A stretch of 64,000 bases of DNA from Elgaria multicarinata webbii (GCF_023053635.1 NC_086172.1:11747501-11811500), one strand, 5' to 3'; positions 12,701-24,306 are shown, counted from the stretch's first letter. Notes: generated by a model from the letters alone, not told the origin. Translations and numbers: made by a program.

Positions 12701-15700
12701 CAACATGGGTCAGCAAATTTTGACTGGCCTAAGCAGCCCAAACACTGTGGTTGCCAGGATGCTGTCACCGCCCACTCCTCAACCCGGTTTCGCCCTGACC
12801 TTACACTGTCCCCAGTCTTGCTCTGCATTTGGGAAGGGCAATCTCTCCCTTCCTTCCTTCCTTCCTTCGCTCCAAGCTTTGAAGAGGGGCGGCAGATCAT
12901 TCCTGAAGTGCAGCATGACTCCAGAGCACTCCAACGACTCTGAAGCCCAGCATCATGGCAAAGGTAATGCCTGCCCCCCGTGTAGAACTCCTATTGGAGA
13001 CCAGGACTGAAGCTTATTTTCTCTCAGCAAGCGTCTGAGGTATGTGGAGCATCATGGAAGCACAGGGACAAAAGGATGAACCCTGTGCTTCCTCTCCATC
13101 TTCAGATAAATTGACTGGGGGATTTTGGAGCTTCCAAGCCCTCCTCCCAACCCCGGAGCTGGGGAGGGTGTGGGGATTTCCCCCTACAGTGGTGTTACCT
13201 TTTAGAGGGACTCTGAGCAACAAACTGCGGTGCAACTGTAGGGATAATCCCCATCAGCCGCTCTCTAGCTCCAACACTGGGAAAGGCTGAAGCTCATCAT
13301 GCTCACCAGAGGGCAGCAGAGTACTGACCATGGTGAGCGCAACTGTGTGCTCTTGGGGGCAACCCAAGTGATTAGGCATGCCTACTGCGATTTCTGATTT
13401 TGTTTCCTCTTAACCACCATAATTTGGTTCTGAAAATCTCTGCGGTTTCAAGGTTTTTTGCTATGTAGTGTAGGGGAATGGGGTGGGTGGAAGGACTGCA
13501 TTCTGAGAAATGGAAGCCTTCCGGATGGCAGGACTTCGTCGCGAGGGATTTTTGGATTGCAGTCACTGGGTTCATCCATGCTGAACTTTGCACAGAATCG
13601 CATCTTTACTTTAGTGAAGCCGACTCCTCATTCTCACTGGGTAAATTTACATTATTTGACAGATCAGTAGTGGCTTGTAATAAACATGTCCTTCAAAGAC
13701 ATTTCAAAAGCCTGAACTAAGAAGTATTCAGAAAAGATTGAAACTGTATTAGTTTTTGCCATATAGAAAATTGTATAGAGAAATTGTATGGAGCAAAACT
13801 CCCTGCCTCTGAAATATCAATATTTAAGAAAGGAGTGTGATCATTATCTATAAGCCAAATCATAAATCAACTAGTCTAATTTGGACCAATAGCAAAAACA
13901 GAACATACTGCACAATTTTAATCCTACTAAGCATAATTTTCTGGAAGTATCTGCATCTTCCATCTTAAAGACAAAAAGATTAAATCTCTGCCATGTCTTT
14001 GTGAAATATTACCCCATTCTTAATGTTGGTCTCCCAGCGCAATGTCATATTCTTAAGGTCAAACAACTTGATGTCCCCATTGTCATAGCCAGCACATACA
14101 ACACGCTCTTCTTGATTATATGCATTGCCTGGTTAGGGGGGGAAAAAGAGACCAGTTTAGATCATCACCATATGACCAAACTTTCTTGCAGAAAGTTTAG
14201 CCATATTTTAAGGTTATGCATTTGGGGTAATAAAAGAAATATTTCTGGAAAGCAGATACATGGACAAGTTATGACTTTTCCTCAGATCCAAGAAAACGTT
14301 TTATCAGAAGATTGGAAGATTTAACGCCAACTCTAGTCTTTTTATATTATTTATTTTATTTGAAATGCTAATACTGCATAATCTGCTCTGCCATAGAAAG
14401 ACAACAACTTGAACTGATGCAACTGCAACAGGCAATGGGAGAGAATCAAAGAGGAAAAAAAAATAGTAACTGGAAGCTAGTTTCCCAGAAAGAGAAATTT
14501 ATCGGGTGCATTTCAGACAGAATTTTTAAAAACCCTCACGTGTTGTTGTTGTTATTATTATATTTGTTTATATCCCGCCTTTTTCCCAGTACTGGGACTC
14601 AAGGCAGTTTACAAGATTAAAACACGTACAATTAAAACATAGAAATTATAAAAGTTAAAATAGAATTAAACCTACAGTAAAATTAAAAACATGTTAAAAA
14701 ATGCAAAAAATGCAACTGTTGCAATTACTCCGAACTACTTGCAGTGGGAATTAAGTAGAGCAGTACGTCTGGAAACCCAGTGTTAAAGGGCGCCGAGACT
14801 AAAGTGATGGGAGCAAGACAAATTCCATTATACATGTTTGTATGCCATTAAGGATTATCTAGTTCACCGAACTCACCAAATGCCACTGTCCAGCAGTCTC
14901 TCTTGCTCTCTCCTTGTGCTGGTTCCATATTGGCAACAGGAATGTCTTTTTGTCTTGGGTCCCACACCTTCACCGTCCCTGCCATCATTGAGACTGGATT
15001 ATTCTGTTGCTGACAAAATGGCTTGTGGCATTTATTATTCCGCTACAACTACAGCCCTTTCAACTTGCTTTTAAGAAATCATTATTTATGCCTCCTTTAC
15101 AGATTCATATTTATTGTATAACAACAGAACAGTTTGTTTCCGTACTTTCAAAGATTGATGGATACAGTCTTACAGCTTCATCCAAAGAATGGGGTAACTG
15201 ATACAACTAAATAAAATGCAACTCAGTTAAAATACTAACTTCTAATACTTGGAAGATGTAATCTTCATCCAAAGACAGGACTACTCATACTATACATTTA
15301 TATATTACACAAAGCTGTTTGCAACTGTTTTGCTTTATGTTTCTCTTCTCACATCCTCATAGAAGAGATCAGTTTGCTACAGTCCTCTAATGACTTATGT
15401 GAAAACCCTGCTCCATGTGGGACTCAAAATAGAACATACAGCATATGTAGATCTGATTGCAGTATCCTTGTAACCATATCATATGGCAGCTGAGGAACCT
15501 AGAATGGAAAAAGACTGGCCAATACTGCTGTTACCAAGTATATACTAGCTAAGAAAAATCTATGGCGTGGCAGTGATAGATTGGACTAATCAGTAGGTGT
15601 AGTCTTTATAATTGGAGCAACAAGACTGTCCTCTTTCACCTCTTCAAGATCTGATACTACACAGCTTTTTACAATGTCCCCCTGCAAAAGGACAAGCTGG

Positions 15701-18700
15701 TCCTCACTTGACATCCCTTTAACCATGAATGTTGCCAACACCAACAACTCAAAAATGCATTTTACAGGAAAAAGCTTCTTCATAATACAAGCCCATAAAT
15801 TAGCAAACTTTAATGAAAGCCCCAAGTGATTTGAAACAGAGTCCCCAAATATACCTAAACAGTTAATTTGCTTTCCTCTGATATCTGGATATAATCCAAA
15901 TCTATTAAAAAACGTATTATGCTGCTGACTTTGATGGGATGGGGGCTGTACACAAGGAGTTAACTTTCTTTAAACCATCAGTAACTAACTGTGCCAAAAC
16001 ATGGATTTATTTTTATTTATTTATGTATTACATTTTTATACCGCCAAATAGCCGAAGCTCCCTGGGCGGTTCACGACAACTAAAACCGTTCAAAGTATAA
16101 AACAAAGTAAGAGCGAAAAACAATGATCCTCAAGGCCTTCTTAGTTACGGCAATGCCCATTCCGATTCGCACAACTGTAGGTGAAATGGCATTTCTGCTT
16201 CCTGAGTGAGATGCAGCCAAGCAGCTGAAAAAGTCATTTTAAAACACCCCACATCCCTTACCTGGCCTAAACTAAGGCACAGTGTGCTGTGTGGCTTCTC
16301 TGATCGCTTGCAGTGTTATATTTAAAAAGAATCGACCGTGTCGTGCAGCCACATAAACCTCCCCCCCCCTTTCGCTGCACATAGGCATGCGGCAAAAGAT
16401 CAACAGTTGTCATTTTAGCACTGCAGCAGTCACGAACTGTGCCCAGATAGACCACACAATCCTCCCAAGTTGCTGCGATGGCAGCAATCAACAGGATCTT
16501 GCAATTAGACTTGCTGGAAGCAATGGGCCAAGCCCTTCAGGAAACTTCAAGAAGGTGGTGGTGGGGGGGGAAGAGTGGAAGCAGATTCTTATCCTTTTGT
16601 CCCCCCTCCACACATTCATGCGCATCCACGTGTTCTCTTACACCTACACCTTTATTCCCTCCACCTCCTATCTCCTTTCCTACCCGTCTTCCCCACCTTA
16701 CCAGTAGATGACAGCTGCACTGGCCTCCCCAAAGTTCTCATGTTAGCAGCTGTGGAACAGCCAGGCAGGAGGACATAGGCCCATGTCCTTGCTGCTCTGT
16801 TCCGATTGGGTAATTTAGATATTAGCATTTTGACAAAAAAAATTGCAATGATTAAGGAAAACAGTTCTTATATCTAAACTATGTTGCGAGCAGCAATACA
16901 GATGAAATCAGTTCACCACTTACTTTGCAGCAAAATACATGTGAATATTTCTCTAGGGAAAACCTCCAAATAGTGTGCAAACCTATGAGTTGTGCTCTTG
17001 TTAGATAGAAGCTTCTGAACTCAGAGTCTTCCAGGTATCCAATGCCAGCAATTTTCACCTCTGTCATCTTTTTTGTAAATTTATCTGTAGATGGGGCTTT
17101 GAGCCTGTCTAGAGTAGTTTTGCTGCTGGGGCTGGAGAGGCCATAGGATTTCTCATATTCTGGCCTCTCCTCTCCTTTCCCCCGCCCCCAAAACACAACG
17201 CCCCCTTTCAGACCGCTTCAGCATCCTCTGAGACCACTTCTGTGACCTAAGAGTGCCGCAGTTCTTTCTGTGGCAGCTGTGAGAGGGCAGGTGGAGCGAT
17301 CAGGTCCTGGAGTCCTTCTTCCAAGGTTATAGCAGCATCTACGGCCTTGGAGGGGGACTCCGACAAATCCTATGGTTCCTGGGACACTCTCCAGGGACTG
17401 TACAATCGCTCCCTTAAACAGTTAAATTTGAATCATCAAACTATTAACAGAGACTGTATTCAGATTCTTCCACTGGGTTTGTGAAACATTATTTAAAGTT
17501 TAAATGGGTTCATGACACTAATATCTAAGTTACCCAATCGGAAGAAAGAATCATCATCATCATAGGAGACTATTAGCAGGATTTATCCTGATCTATTTTC
17601 CCTTTTCTCCTAACCAGCAGCACAGCAATAGGACTAACTCACCATCACGACTTCCTGTCACAATTTCTGGCGCTCCTTCCCCAATTCCTAAGCCACCAAT
17701 GCCATCAATGCTATTTATGATTTCTTCATGTCCCTTTACAGAGTACACTGGGATTTCTGGAGCTTCCAAATTCCTTGACAGAAGAAAAGGACAATTATTG
17801 TGTGTTCATTCAAACTAGCCCCAATTTACTCTTACACCGCAGTGGTCATCAATATGATATAAAATGCCATTTGTGAACTTTTTGATACAAGAGCCAACGT
17901 CAAGAAGTTTTGGAGATAATGATCAGTTAGTCAAGATCTGAATTTACTCAAGCCATAAAATAGCAGAAGAATTTTCCCACTGATGTCTATTAAAAAAGAA
18001 AATCTGGTGCAAACACTTTTTTTAAAAAAAACCTTCCCCCAAAGTGGTGAAATTACAACAGTCAAAATTCAATTAACAGCCTTCATAATAAATAATACAA
18101 AGGTGCAATGTTGCAATTCAACTTCTTTAATGGTATTAGGCTTACAAATTCTGAAACTTAAAAGATGTAAAATTTTTAAATTTTGTTTTTTGGAATGGGA
18201 AGTTGGAAAGAAGTTTTTTTTTCTTAATCATTTCTGTGGCTTTATGATGGAACCAGAAAAAATTCTAGACTATGTACTCATCTGAATACTAGTTGCAGGC
18301 ATCAATGAGTATCTGAAGTTTTCTGTTTAACTCTATACAGAACTGTTGACCCCCTCCCACCCCCCCCACCCCGCCCAAAGTGATTCTTGCTTCTTGGAAA
18401 TTGAAATATTTTTTCAGCCCTGCCTATGGTTTACTGTTTGTTTTTAAGCTTTTCTCCATAACAATGAACATTTAAAACTCTAAGTCAAACGCTAGCTTTC
18501 TCAGAAAGGGCCTATCCGTAGTAGAAACATCATTAAGAGACCAACCCCCCCACAAAAGGTAAATATGCAGAGAGAAAAAGGGCAGCCAAATGCAATCCTA
18601 TTTTGTTGCATTCCATCAATGAAAGAAGGACTTCTGAATAGGCTTCTGGTTGAGTTTCAGAATACAAATTCTCAAAAACATGGCCAGTATCCAAAGAACT

Positions 18701-21700
18701 ATTTTAGGCATGCCTACTATGCCATATCACAAACTGCTTTGAAAAGTCACCAGAGTTTCACAATAAAATAAAATAAAATTAATATACTGCCCGGCGCCTC
18801 ATAACTGAAGCTCTCTGGGCGGTTTACAGAAATTAAACCACCCAGGAATAATGGCTGGGAGGGGAGGGGAAGGCAGGCAATGTTGATTGAGGGAAACACA
18901 TCGCTGGAGCATATGGAACCAACTGGGGATTATTGGATATTGACCACTTTTATAATCTAAGCAGCCAGAGAACTAGACAGCGGTAACATAATTAACTCAA
19001 CATACTACAACCCTGAATCTTTCTATTAGATTATTACTGCTACCTAAAACCCAAATGCTCCCATTCTAAGAAGATTTTAATGAACTGACAAATTAGACAG
19101 TGTACTAATTTTGAATGATCTCAGAATAGATAAGACTATTTTATTCTGAGATCACTGGAGGTTTGAGAAATATTAAGATCAAACACAGGTTTGAGAAAAA
19201 TAATCCACAAATCTATTATTTCTTACCATATATTTAAGTTTCCACCAAAATCCCCTGTAGCTAGATATCTTTGCTGCAGAGAAGAAGCACCAAAGGTTCC
19301 ACATTTAATAGGCCTTGACTTTTCAATCTGAAAAGCAGGGAAAGCAAACATTTTTAGGAGGACAGCTTAACAATTTTATATTTATTACTTGCCAATAGAC
19401 AAGTTCTATTAAAATTAAGCATTGAGGAACAGACCTTTCAAAATTATTTTTGTCTCAAACCTTAAAATAAAGACCGCTGATAGGTTTTAGCAAAATTCAT
19501 ATATGTAACCCACAAGGCTGATATTAATAACAACAATGACAGGTCACACATTTTAGGCTGATTCATCGTTTGGAATTTAATTTGTCTACAAGGAACATGG
19601 AGAGGATTTTAAATCACGGAGGCTGCAATCCTATACACATTTACCTGGGAGTAAGTCACACTGAACTCAATGGGGCTTACTTCTTAGTAGACATGCACTG
19701 GATTGCACTGCCATTCTAATTTACTTAGGGCACAATCCTATTGAATTACCACCTGCTAGTTGGAAGCCTCCAATCTTGGAGGTTTTTGAGTATCCAATGC
19801 ACTGTCAGGCTGCTGTCAGCAGGCTGGAAGAGCATGAGACATTTTTGCCTCCCTGTCCTTTCCCCTCCTCATATCCTGATCTCTGCCCTCCCCTTTCTGC
19901 CCACCAGAATGCCCCATTTTGACCTCACCAAGGTCCTCTGAGGCCACTTTTGCAACTCTGGAAAGCAGCCAGCACAGTTTCTAAGGTTGTAGGAGCATCT
20001 ACAGTTTGGGGAGGGGGACTTCAATAAATCCTATGGTCCCTGGGATGTTCTTTGGGGACCACAGGATTGCTCACTTAGAAACCTAGCTGTCTTTGATGGT
20101 TTATAAAGATAAAGTAGAGGAAGTGGTAATTTTTTAAGTTCATGCAGGTGGAAGAGAGATAATGACAATATGCTTTTCAAATCTCACCTCTTCGGGAGTT
20201 AATAAGTTAAGAAGGTTTATGCATTGCTTGCTTCCTCAGATGACTAGATCTTCTCTAATATTCCAGTATCGCAAAATGGTAGTGCTTTTTTTTTCTGTTT
20301 AATCCTGTTTTTCCTATATTAAGGGCCTAATCTTAAACATGTTAATCAAAAATGTTCAATGGGATTTATTTCCAAGTAAGCAGGCTCATACTTGCTGACC
20401 AATAAACATCCATCTCTACATCTAAGAAGGCTGCTCCCTAATTCAACATGACTGATATTCAAGTTTGTTACAAGCCTAGAGTCCAACTTGAATAAATCAA
20501 GTTAAACTAACACAAGATTAACACTACACTGAGCATGAATACTAACATAAAGATAATTCAAATAAATTCTTGCACATTAGTAACTAGTATTCCTGCAATG
20601 TGATAGTTTTTATTTCTGTAGCTTTTAGCCGAAAATAACCGGTTGAGATGTAAATACAAGTGAACTTCTGACTAAAAAAAATGTTATTCACTAGTTTTTT
20701 CTTGCATCTTGACTCCCATCTTCACCTTCACTGTCTTTATTTTTTTATACAGCAAATTTCAGAACTAGTGCCTTTAAAAATGGTTTTGGACAGGACTGTA
20801 TAACTAAAATCAGATTATAGAAAATTATGTTTAGGATAGATTGGTGTAAGTGGGTTGCTAGCCACTGAAAACCAATACTACAACAAAACATCATTGCAGT
20901 ACACTAACAAGATCTCAGGACTTCATGTAACCAGCCCATCAGTCTATTTGATGTGAAAGGTTTCCTCAGTTCCCCCTAACTCTTTATAAGGTCAATTTCT
21001 TGTATTCTTGTATTGCTATAGCTACAGCAACTAATGTTCTATGGGAAGTGAAGTGCTGTGTATACAACAAAGGGAATGGTTATCACCATGGTGACCAGCA
21101 TGGCATACCTGATTATTAGTCATTTCTAAACAGTGCTTGACTCCTGAACATTGGCGTGTCAAATGCTGGGCAGAACAAACATGGCTAGGATGTATTTGTG
21201 CCCATGCGTACTTTACGGTTTGATCTTGGTATGGGATATACTTGTCTCTGTTCATTTCAATGGAAATGAATCTTCTTAATTTAAATGTTTAACAATGAAG
21301 TTAGCCGCACACCATCTTTAAATTATTTTAATAGTTACAATCCTTCATCCATTTGTACATGCATTCAGTCTCAAATTGTTTAGATACTACATGTTGGTGA
21401 ATACTAGTAGTTTTCAAACTATGTGGCATTACAGTCTGGAATACCCTTTCATTTGATAAATTAAGGTCCATTCTGATTTGTCTCTAGCACACATGAGCTA
21501 GTTTGGTTAAGGCTGTGATCCAAAATCCACTTCTTTGGAAAAGAGCCCCAATGAAGTTAAAGGGTCTTACTTCTGAGTACACAAACTCTGGCTGCAAGAT
21601 ACAATGGTTTCTTGAAGAAGCAACTTAACACATGATAAGCTCCTGTTCTACAACCTAGTAATAACATCTCTCTATACAGAATGGAAAACTGAAAGGGTGC

Positions 21701-23391
21701 CACCAGATGTGAGCTTAAGGCATCAATCTTTGAGGAGATCAGTACAGGAAACCAGCTTACTACATGTTTGCAACTTCTTGGCAAGATGATACAGATGACT
21801 AGGGATGTTTAAAGTGTCGATTGCATGGAAGAACTGCCCACTGTTTCCACACATTAAAGGGCCACAATTCTCCGATCTTAAAATGAGTTAAAGCACTGCA
21901 AGTCCCAAGTCAGATACCTCTAAACTAACTTAACTTCTAAACTAGTAAACTTTTTTTTAAAGATGTCATACAAATACCATGTCATAAAAACTAGCATGAC
22001 AGCAAAATGGCCACAAACTATAGACAGACACAACACAGTATGAGAGCTCAAGGTTGTGACTGAACTGAGCTCTTATTTTTAAGTCTTGACTTCAGTGTTA
22101 TATGCTTTGAGTCTTCCCCATTAATTAATGTGGTGGGTTAAATTTTCTTCTCTATTTATTTATTGTTATTTATTAATTACATTTCTATACCGCCCAATAG
22201 CCAGAGCTCTCTGGGTGGTTCACAAAAATTAAAAACAATTCAAAGTATAAAACAACAGTATAAACTACTCAAGCACCAGCACAGTTCCACAATTGCAAGG
22301 ATGGAGTTGAGACATGCGTCCAAGGAAAGCAACCAACACCTCACACACTGTAGCCCAACACATCTGTAGGGTGCCAGGTTGGGGAAGATGGGTCAGAGAT
22401 CTGTTTTCTATAGGATGGATAGTACAGGGATCCCCCACCCCTGCACCCCACCCCATTTATCTGTGATTTCAGTTGAAGCCCTCACAATAATCATTAGTCA
22501 ACCCTCCCGCAAGGGATGGGATCTGCAAATGGAAACAGCATGCAGGAACTGACACATGTAGATCGAATTAAGGCCCAGTGTTAAAACCTGGGTTCAAAAA
22601 CACGTACTCATCAACTTGACAGTCTAGAAGTCGATCGTCCATGACCCTTATGTCGGTCCTTTTACAGGCTCAAGATAAGCATACCACCGAACAAGTTGCT
22701 AAATTTCTTAATCAGGCAATCCTTACCAGAACAGTTATGGTGGCAGGACTTCCCTTTGCTTCTAGTACAGAACTTTAAGGAGGCTTCATGCAATCATACT
22801 CTGTTTTAATTCCATGTATTTTAAATATTTATTATGTGTTTTCATATGTTTTATTGGTCTGTTGACTGTAATAAAAGGAATTGGAGTACAGTCTAGTAGC
22901 ATTCAAGAAAGCTCTTAAGACTGATCTCTTCTGGCAGGCCTATGCAGGGGAATTTTAGGATGTTTTAAGAATGTTTTTAGGATGTTTTAACAATGTATAC
23001 CGTATTTCTTCAACTGTAAGACGCACACTAATTTCAGTACCACCAACAGGAAAAACAACAACCCTAAGACACACCTGCGATTTTAAGATGCACCCCATTT
23101 TTAGAGATGTTTATATGGGGGGAAGTGTGTCTTAGAATCTAAGAAATAGGGTATTATGTTAATTCAGTTTTATGTATTTTATATTTACTGTTCCCTGCCT
23201 CGATTAAAATGGAGAGGAGGGTAAAAATTATTATTAATACCCTAATCCTTCGATTCTAAGACACACTTTTCCCCCCTATATAAACATCTCTAAAAATGGG
23301 TTGCGTCTTAGGAGTGTTTTTTTTTTCCTGTTGGTGGTACTGAAATTAGTGTGCGTCTTACAATCGATGGCGTCTTACAATAGAAGAAATA

Positions 23392-23425
<34 letters not shown>

Positions 23426-23945
23426 GTTTTGCCCCCCATTTCACCTGTTGACAGAAGGGTGGCAACAATCCTGTACACACTTACGTGGGAGTAAGCCTCA
23501 CTGAACCCAATGGGGCTTACTTTGCAGGTGACATGTATATAGGATTGACCGCAGCCAATCCATTATTTATTTATGTATTTATTTGGGGTGTTTTGTGTGA
23601 TGGTTTCTCCTTCCCCCCCACCCCCCACTTTTCCTGTCTGAATAAGCCCTGGCCCCTTGCTGCTGCGTGCGGGACCTACGAGGAGGGGGGAGGAGGAGGA
23701 GGAGGGGAGCCCCCCACTCCCACTCCCACTCCCACTCGGCTCCCCTCACTCACTTCGCGGAGGAGGCTGAGGCGGCCGCCCTGCAGCTCGTAGAGCTGGA
23801 TGACGCCGGTGCCGCGCGGAAAGCTGCCCAGGCAGACGAGGCGGGCGCTGCACGGCACCCACTTGCACTCGAAGACCGTGTAACTCAGGCCCTGCTGCGT
23901 GTGCGCGATGATCTGCGGCTTCTCTAGCAAGCCTCCCGCCGACAT
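9579..23945 (-). CDS. WDR92: WDR92 / DNAAF10, WD-repeat dynein assembly factor (8 coding exons)
   Basis: Eight exons joined by GT-AG introns give 1083 nt, or 360 residues plus stop; the human protein is 357 residues. The reading matches the human protein as I recall it nearly throughout, for example EKPQIIAH near the N-terminus, [11 protein letters not shown] in the middle and [13 protein letters not shown] at the C-terminus. The family is a seven-bladed WD40 propeller. It works in the cytoplasm with the R2TP/prefoldin-like co-chaperones in preassembly of axonemal dynein arms. Exon order from the start codon is 23754-23945, 19227-19327, 17643-17773, 14877-14978, 14013-14128, 12369-12503, 11465-11562, 9579-9786, and all junction phases agree. 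The start is the ATG before [10 protein letters not shown]; an upstream in-frame Met exists but that part resembles no homologue. The gene is divergent from PNO1 across about 430 bp. No break is seen, so it looks functional. Confidence 0.97.
9838..9981 (-). repeat. Antisense SINE/LINE-derived repeat
   Basis: It contains ATCCTCACAACAAACTTG and CAGTGATTTGCCCAAGGTCA, motifs of a widespread squamate repeat read on its minus strand. It ends where the next MITE begins. Confidence 0.5.
9979..10113. mobile_element. Palindromic MITE, TTCAGACAAC family
   Basis: About 135 bp. The arms CATTCAGACAACACGCTAAA and the inverted GTTTAGCGTGTTGTCTGAAC are almost perfect, with a short loop. It lies in WDR92 intron 7. 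Confidence 0.75.
10454..10593. mobile_element. Palindromic MITE with TAGCTAGACCTAAGG ends
   Basis: About 140 bp. Inverted ends read GCCGTAGCTAGACCTAAGGT and its complement, with an inner ATCCCAGGAT / ATCCTGG pair. It lies in WDR92 intron 7. Confidence 0.7.
11465..11562 (-). CDS. WDR92: WDR92 exon 7
   Basis: It encodes [19 protein letters not shown] through GNLHLWK plus two bases of a Tyr codon. The acceptor is CTAG and the donor GTAAGT. LHLW is the closing strand of a WD blade. Confidence 0.96.
11563..12368 (-). other. WDR92: WDR92 intron 6
   Basis: A diverged copy of the CCAGATGTTTTGG hairpin repeat may lie at 11893-11995. Nothing else is recognised. Confidence 0.5.
12369..12503 (-). CDS. 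WDR92: WDR92 exon 6
   Basis: Exactly 45 codons, from [19 protein letters not shown] to GFASVSEK. The acceptor is CTAG. The donor is GTACAG, a non-consensus donor, but the next exon continues in phase 0. Confidence 0.95.
12504..14012 (-). other. WDR92: WDR92 intron 5
   Basis: A GC-richer stretch at 12570-13340 contains a (TTCC)n run (12850-12868) and a near-CTCF match, TCACCAGAGGGCAG, at 13303-13316. It looks like old repeat DNA that I cannot name. The rest is plain. Confidence 0.5.
14013..14128 (-). CDS. WDR92: WDR92 exon 5
   Basis: It encodes [19 protein letters not shown] through NIKNG, with acceptor CCAG. The donor GTAATA is weaker than the other donors of this gene, but phase and protein match require this junction. 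Confidence 0.95.
14538..14710 (-). mobile_element. L2/CR1-group LINE tail, antisense
   Basis: TTTATATCCCGCCTTTTTCC followed by the AAGGCAGTTTACAAGATT block, the same family as at 555. It lies in the short WDR92 intron 4 (14129-14876). Confidence 0.6.
14877..14978 (-). CDS. WDR92: WDR92 exon 4
   Basis: It encodes [19 protein letters not shown] through WTVAFG, with acceptor GCAG and donor GTGAGT. Confidence 0.96.
16005..16110 (-). mobile_element. L2/CR1-group LINE tail, antisense
   Basis: A (TTTA)n run, TACCGCCAAATAGCCGAAGC and CTGGGCGGTTCACGA, followed by a short AT-rich part. It lies in WDR92 intron 3. Confidence 0.65.
16800..17543. mobile_element. 744 bp element with 26 bp inverted ends, family unknown
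   Basis: 16800-16825 and 17518-17543 are inverted copies with 25 of 26 bases matching (TTCCGATTGGGTAA core). The inside is non-palindromic and includes a module at 17216-17413 also found at 19926-20073. No coding frame of note. It lies in WDR92 intron 3. Confidence 0.55.
17643..17773 (-). CDS. WDR92: WDR92 exon 3
   Basis: It encodes [17 protein letters not shown] through IVTGSRDG, with acceptor TCAAG and donor GTGAGT. The Gly codon is split across the exon 3/4 junction. Confidence 0.96.
17774..19226 (-). other. WDR92: WDR92 intron 2
   Basis: It holds a C-run cluster at 18350-18376 (possible G-quadruplex on the WDR92 sense strand) and an antisense LINE tail at 18765-18850 (AAATA run, TACTGCCCGGCGCC, CTGGGCGGTTTACAG). 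Nothing else is recognised. Confidence 0.55.
19227..19327 (-). CDS. WDR92: WDR92 exon 2
   Basis: It encodes [17 protein letters not shown] through GGNLNIW, with acceptor CAG and donor GTAAGA. The Trp codon is split across the next junction. Confidence 0.96.
22151..22270 (-). mobile_element. L2/CR1-group LINE tail, antisense
   Basis: TATACCGCCCAATAGCCAGA, CTCTCTGGGTGGTTCACAAA and an AT-rich follow-on. A hairpin repeat (22290-22390) comes next. Confidence 0.7.
22860..23238 (+). mobile_element. L2/CR1-group LINE 3' end, sense, interrupted by a MITE
   Basis: 22885-22960 encodes a [18 protein letters not shown]-like end. The 3'UTR resumes at 23155-23238 (TTTACTGTTCCCTGCCTCG) after the 23002-23149 insertion. 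Confidence 0.6.
23002..23149. mobile_element. MITE with TATTTCTTC ends, copy 1
   Basis: It begins TATTTCTTCAACTGTAAGAC and ends in the inverted TCTTAGAATCTAAGAAATA. It is inserted in a LINE tail. Confidence 0.6.
23239..23392. mobile_element. MITE with TATTTCTTC ends, copy 2 (opposite orientation)
   Basis: Inverted partner of copy 1. It shares the ATAAACATCTCTAAAAATGG and TTGGTGGTACTGAAATTAGT blocks, so the pair can form a long hairpin with arms of about 150 bp and a 90 bp loop. Confidence 0.65.
23754..23945 (-). CDS. WDR92: WDR92 exon 1, coding part
   Basis: It encodes 64 residues, starting [15 protein letters not shown] and ending RLSLLRE, and is followed by donor GTGAGT (phase 0). It lies inside the CpG island. 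The N-terminus is slightly longer than in human. Confidence 0.95.
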
Positions 23946-24044
23946 GACGCCGCCAACGGCTTTTACTCCCCCTGACGCACGACGACGCCTTCCTCTTCCC
24001 ACTCTTCCTCCTCCTCCCTGTGACTATTCCACCAACTCGCTTCG

Positions 24045-24054
24045 GCGCATGCGC
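24045..24054. promoter_or_regulatory. NRF1 motif
   Basis: GCGCATGCGC, a perfect palindromic NRF1 core, about 100 bp upstream of the WDR92 start codon. Confidence 0.7.
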
Positions 24055-24126
24055 AGCCTCCCAACACCCATAGCAACCAGAGCACGGAACCATAAAGATG
24101 AGAAAGACTGTCGCCCGCGCCTCCCC

Positions 24127-24131
24127 ATTGG
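24127..24131 (-). promoter_or_regulatory. Inverted CCAAT box (NF-Y type)
   Basis: ATTGG on the plus strand, reading AGCCAATGG on the minus strand, which fits the NF-Y consensus. It lies mid-way between the two genes. Confidence 0.55.
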
Positions 24132-24199
24132 CTGGGGGGAAACCAGGGCCCTCGCACCTCCCTCTTCTTCCGAGATAGGTCGCTTTTTCACAAGTGAGG

Positions 24200-24206
24200 C
24201 CGGAAG
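24200..24206 (+). promoter_or_regulatory. ETS-family core CCGGAAG
   Basis: CCGGAAG in the CpG-rich gap, a match to the GABPA/ELK-type ETS core common in housekeeping promoters. Confidence 0.5.
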
Positions 24207-24298
24207 GAGGGGGTGGGAGCATTGACGGAAGAACGTTTCCTTAGTGGGGGAGAGGAGAGGAGAGCGCCCAGCCGCAACCCTAGAGCGGTCGGTGGAAG

Positions 24299-24306
24299 TG
24301 ACGTCA
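24299..24306. promoter_or_regulatory. cAMP response element TGACGTCA
   Basis: A full 8-bp palindromic CRE, 67 bp upstream of the chosen PNO1 start codon. It may lie in the PNO1 5'UTR or core promoter, depending on the start site. Confidence 0.65.

Larger units (their letters stand above)
14979..17642 (-). other. WDR92: WDR92 intron 3
   Basis: It contains an antisense LINE tail and the 744 bp inverted-end element (listed). 15000-16000 and 16120-16795 show no recognisable feature. Confidence 0.6.
19328..23753 (-). other. WDR92: WDR92 intron 1
   Basis: The longest WDR92 intron. It contains an AATGGGGCTTACTTC hairpin repeat at 19618-19712 and again at 23455-23555, the 19730-20090 module, LINE tails, an inverted pair of MITEs and an (ATT)n run at 23393-23425. 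20100-22150 shows only weak, old matches to the GGGGCTTACTTC repeat. Confidence 0.6.

Noticed and set aside
16879-17196. 105-codon open frame inside the 744 bp element
   Set aside because: No similarity to a transposase or other protein family; low-complexity C-rich stretch at one end.
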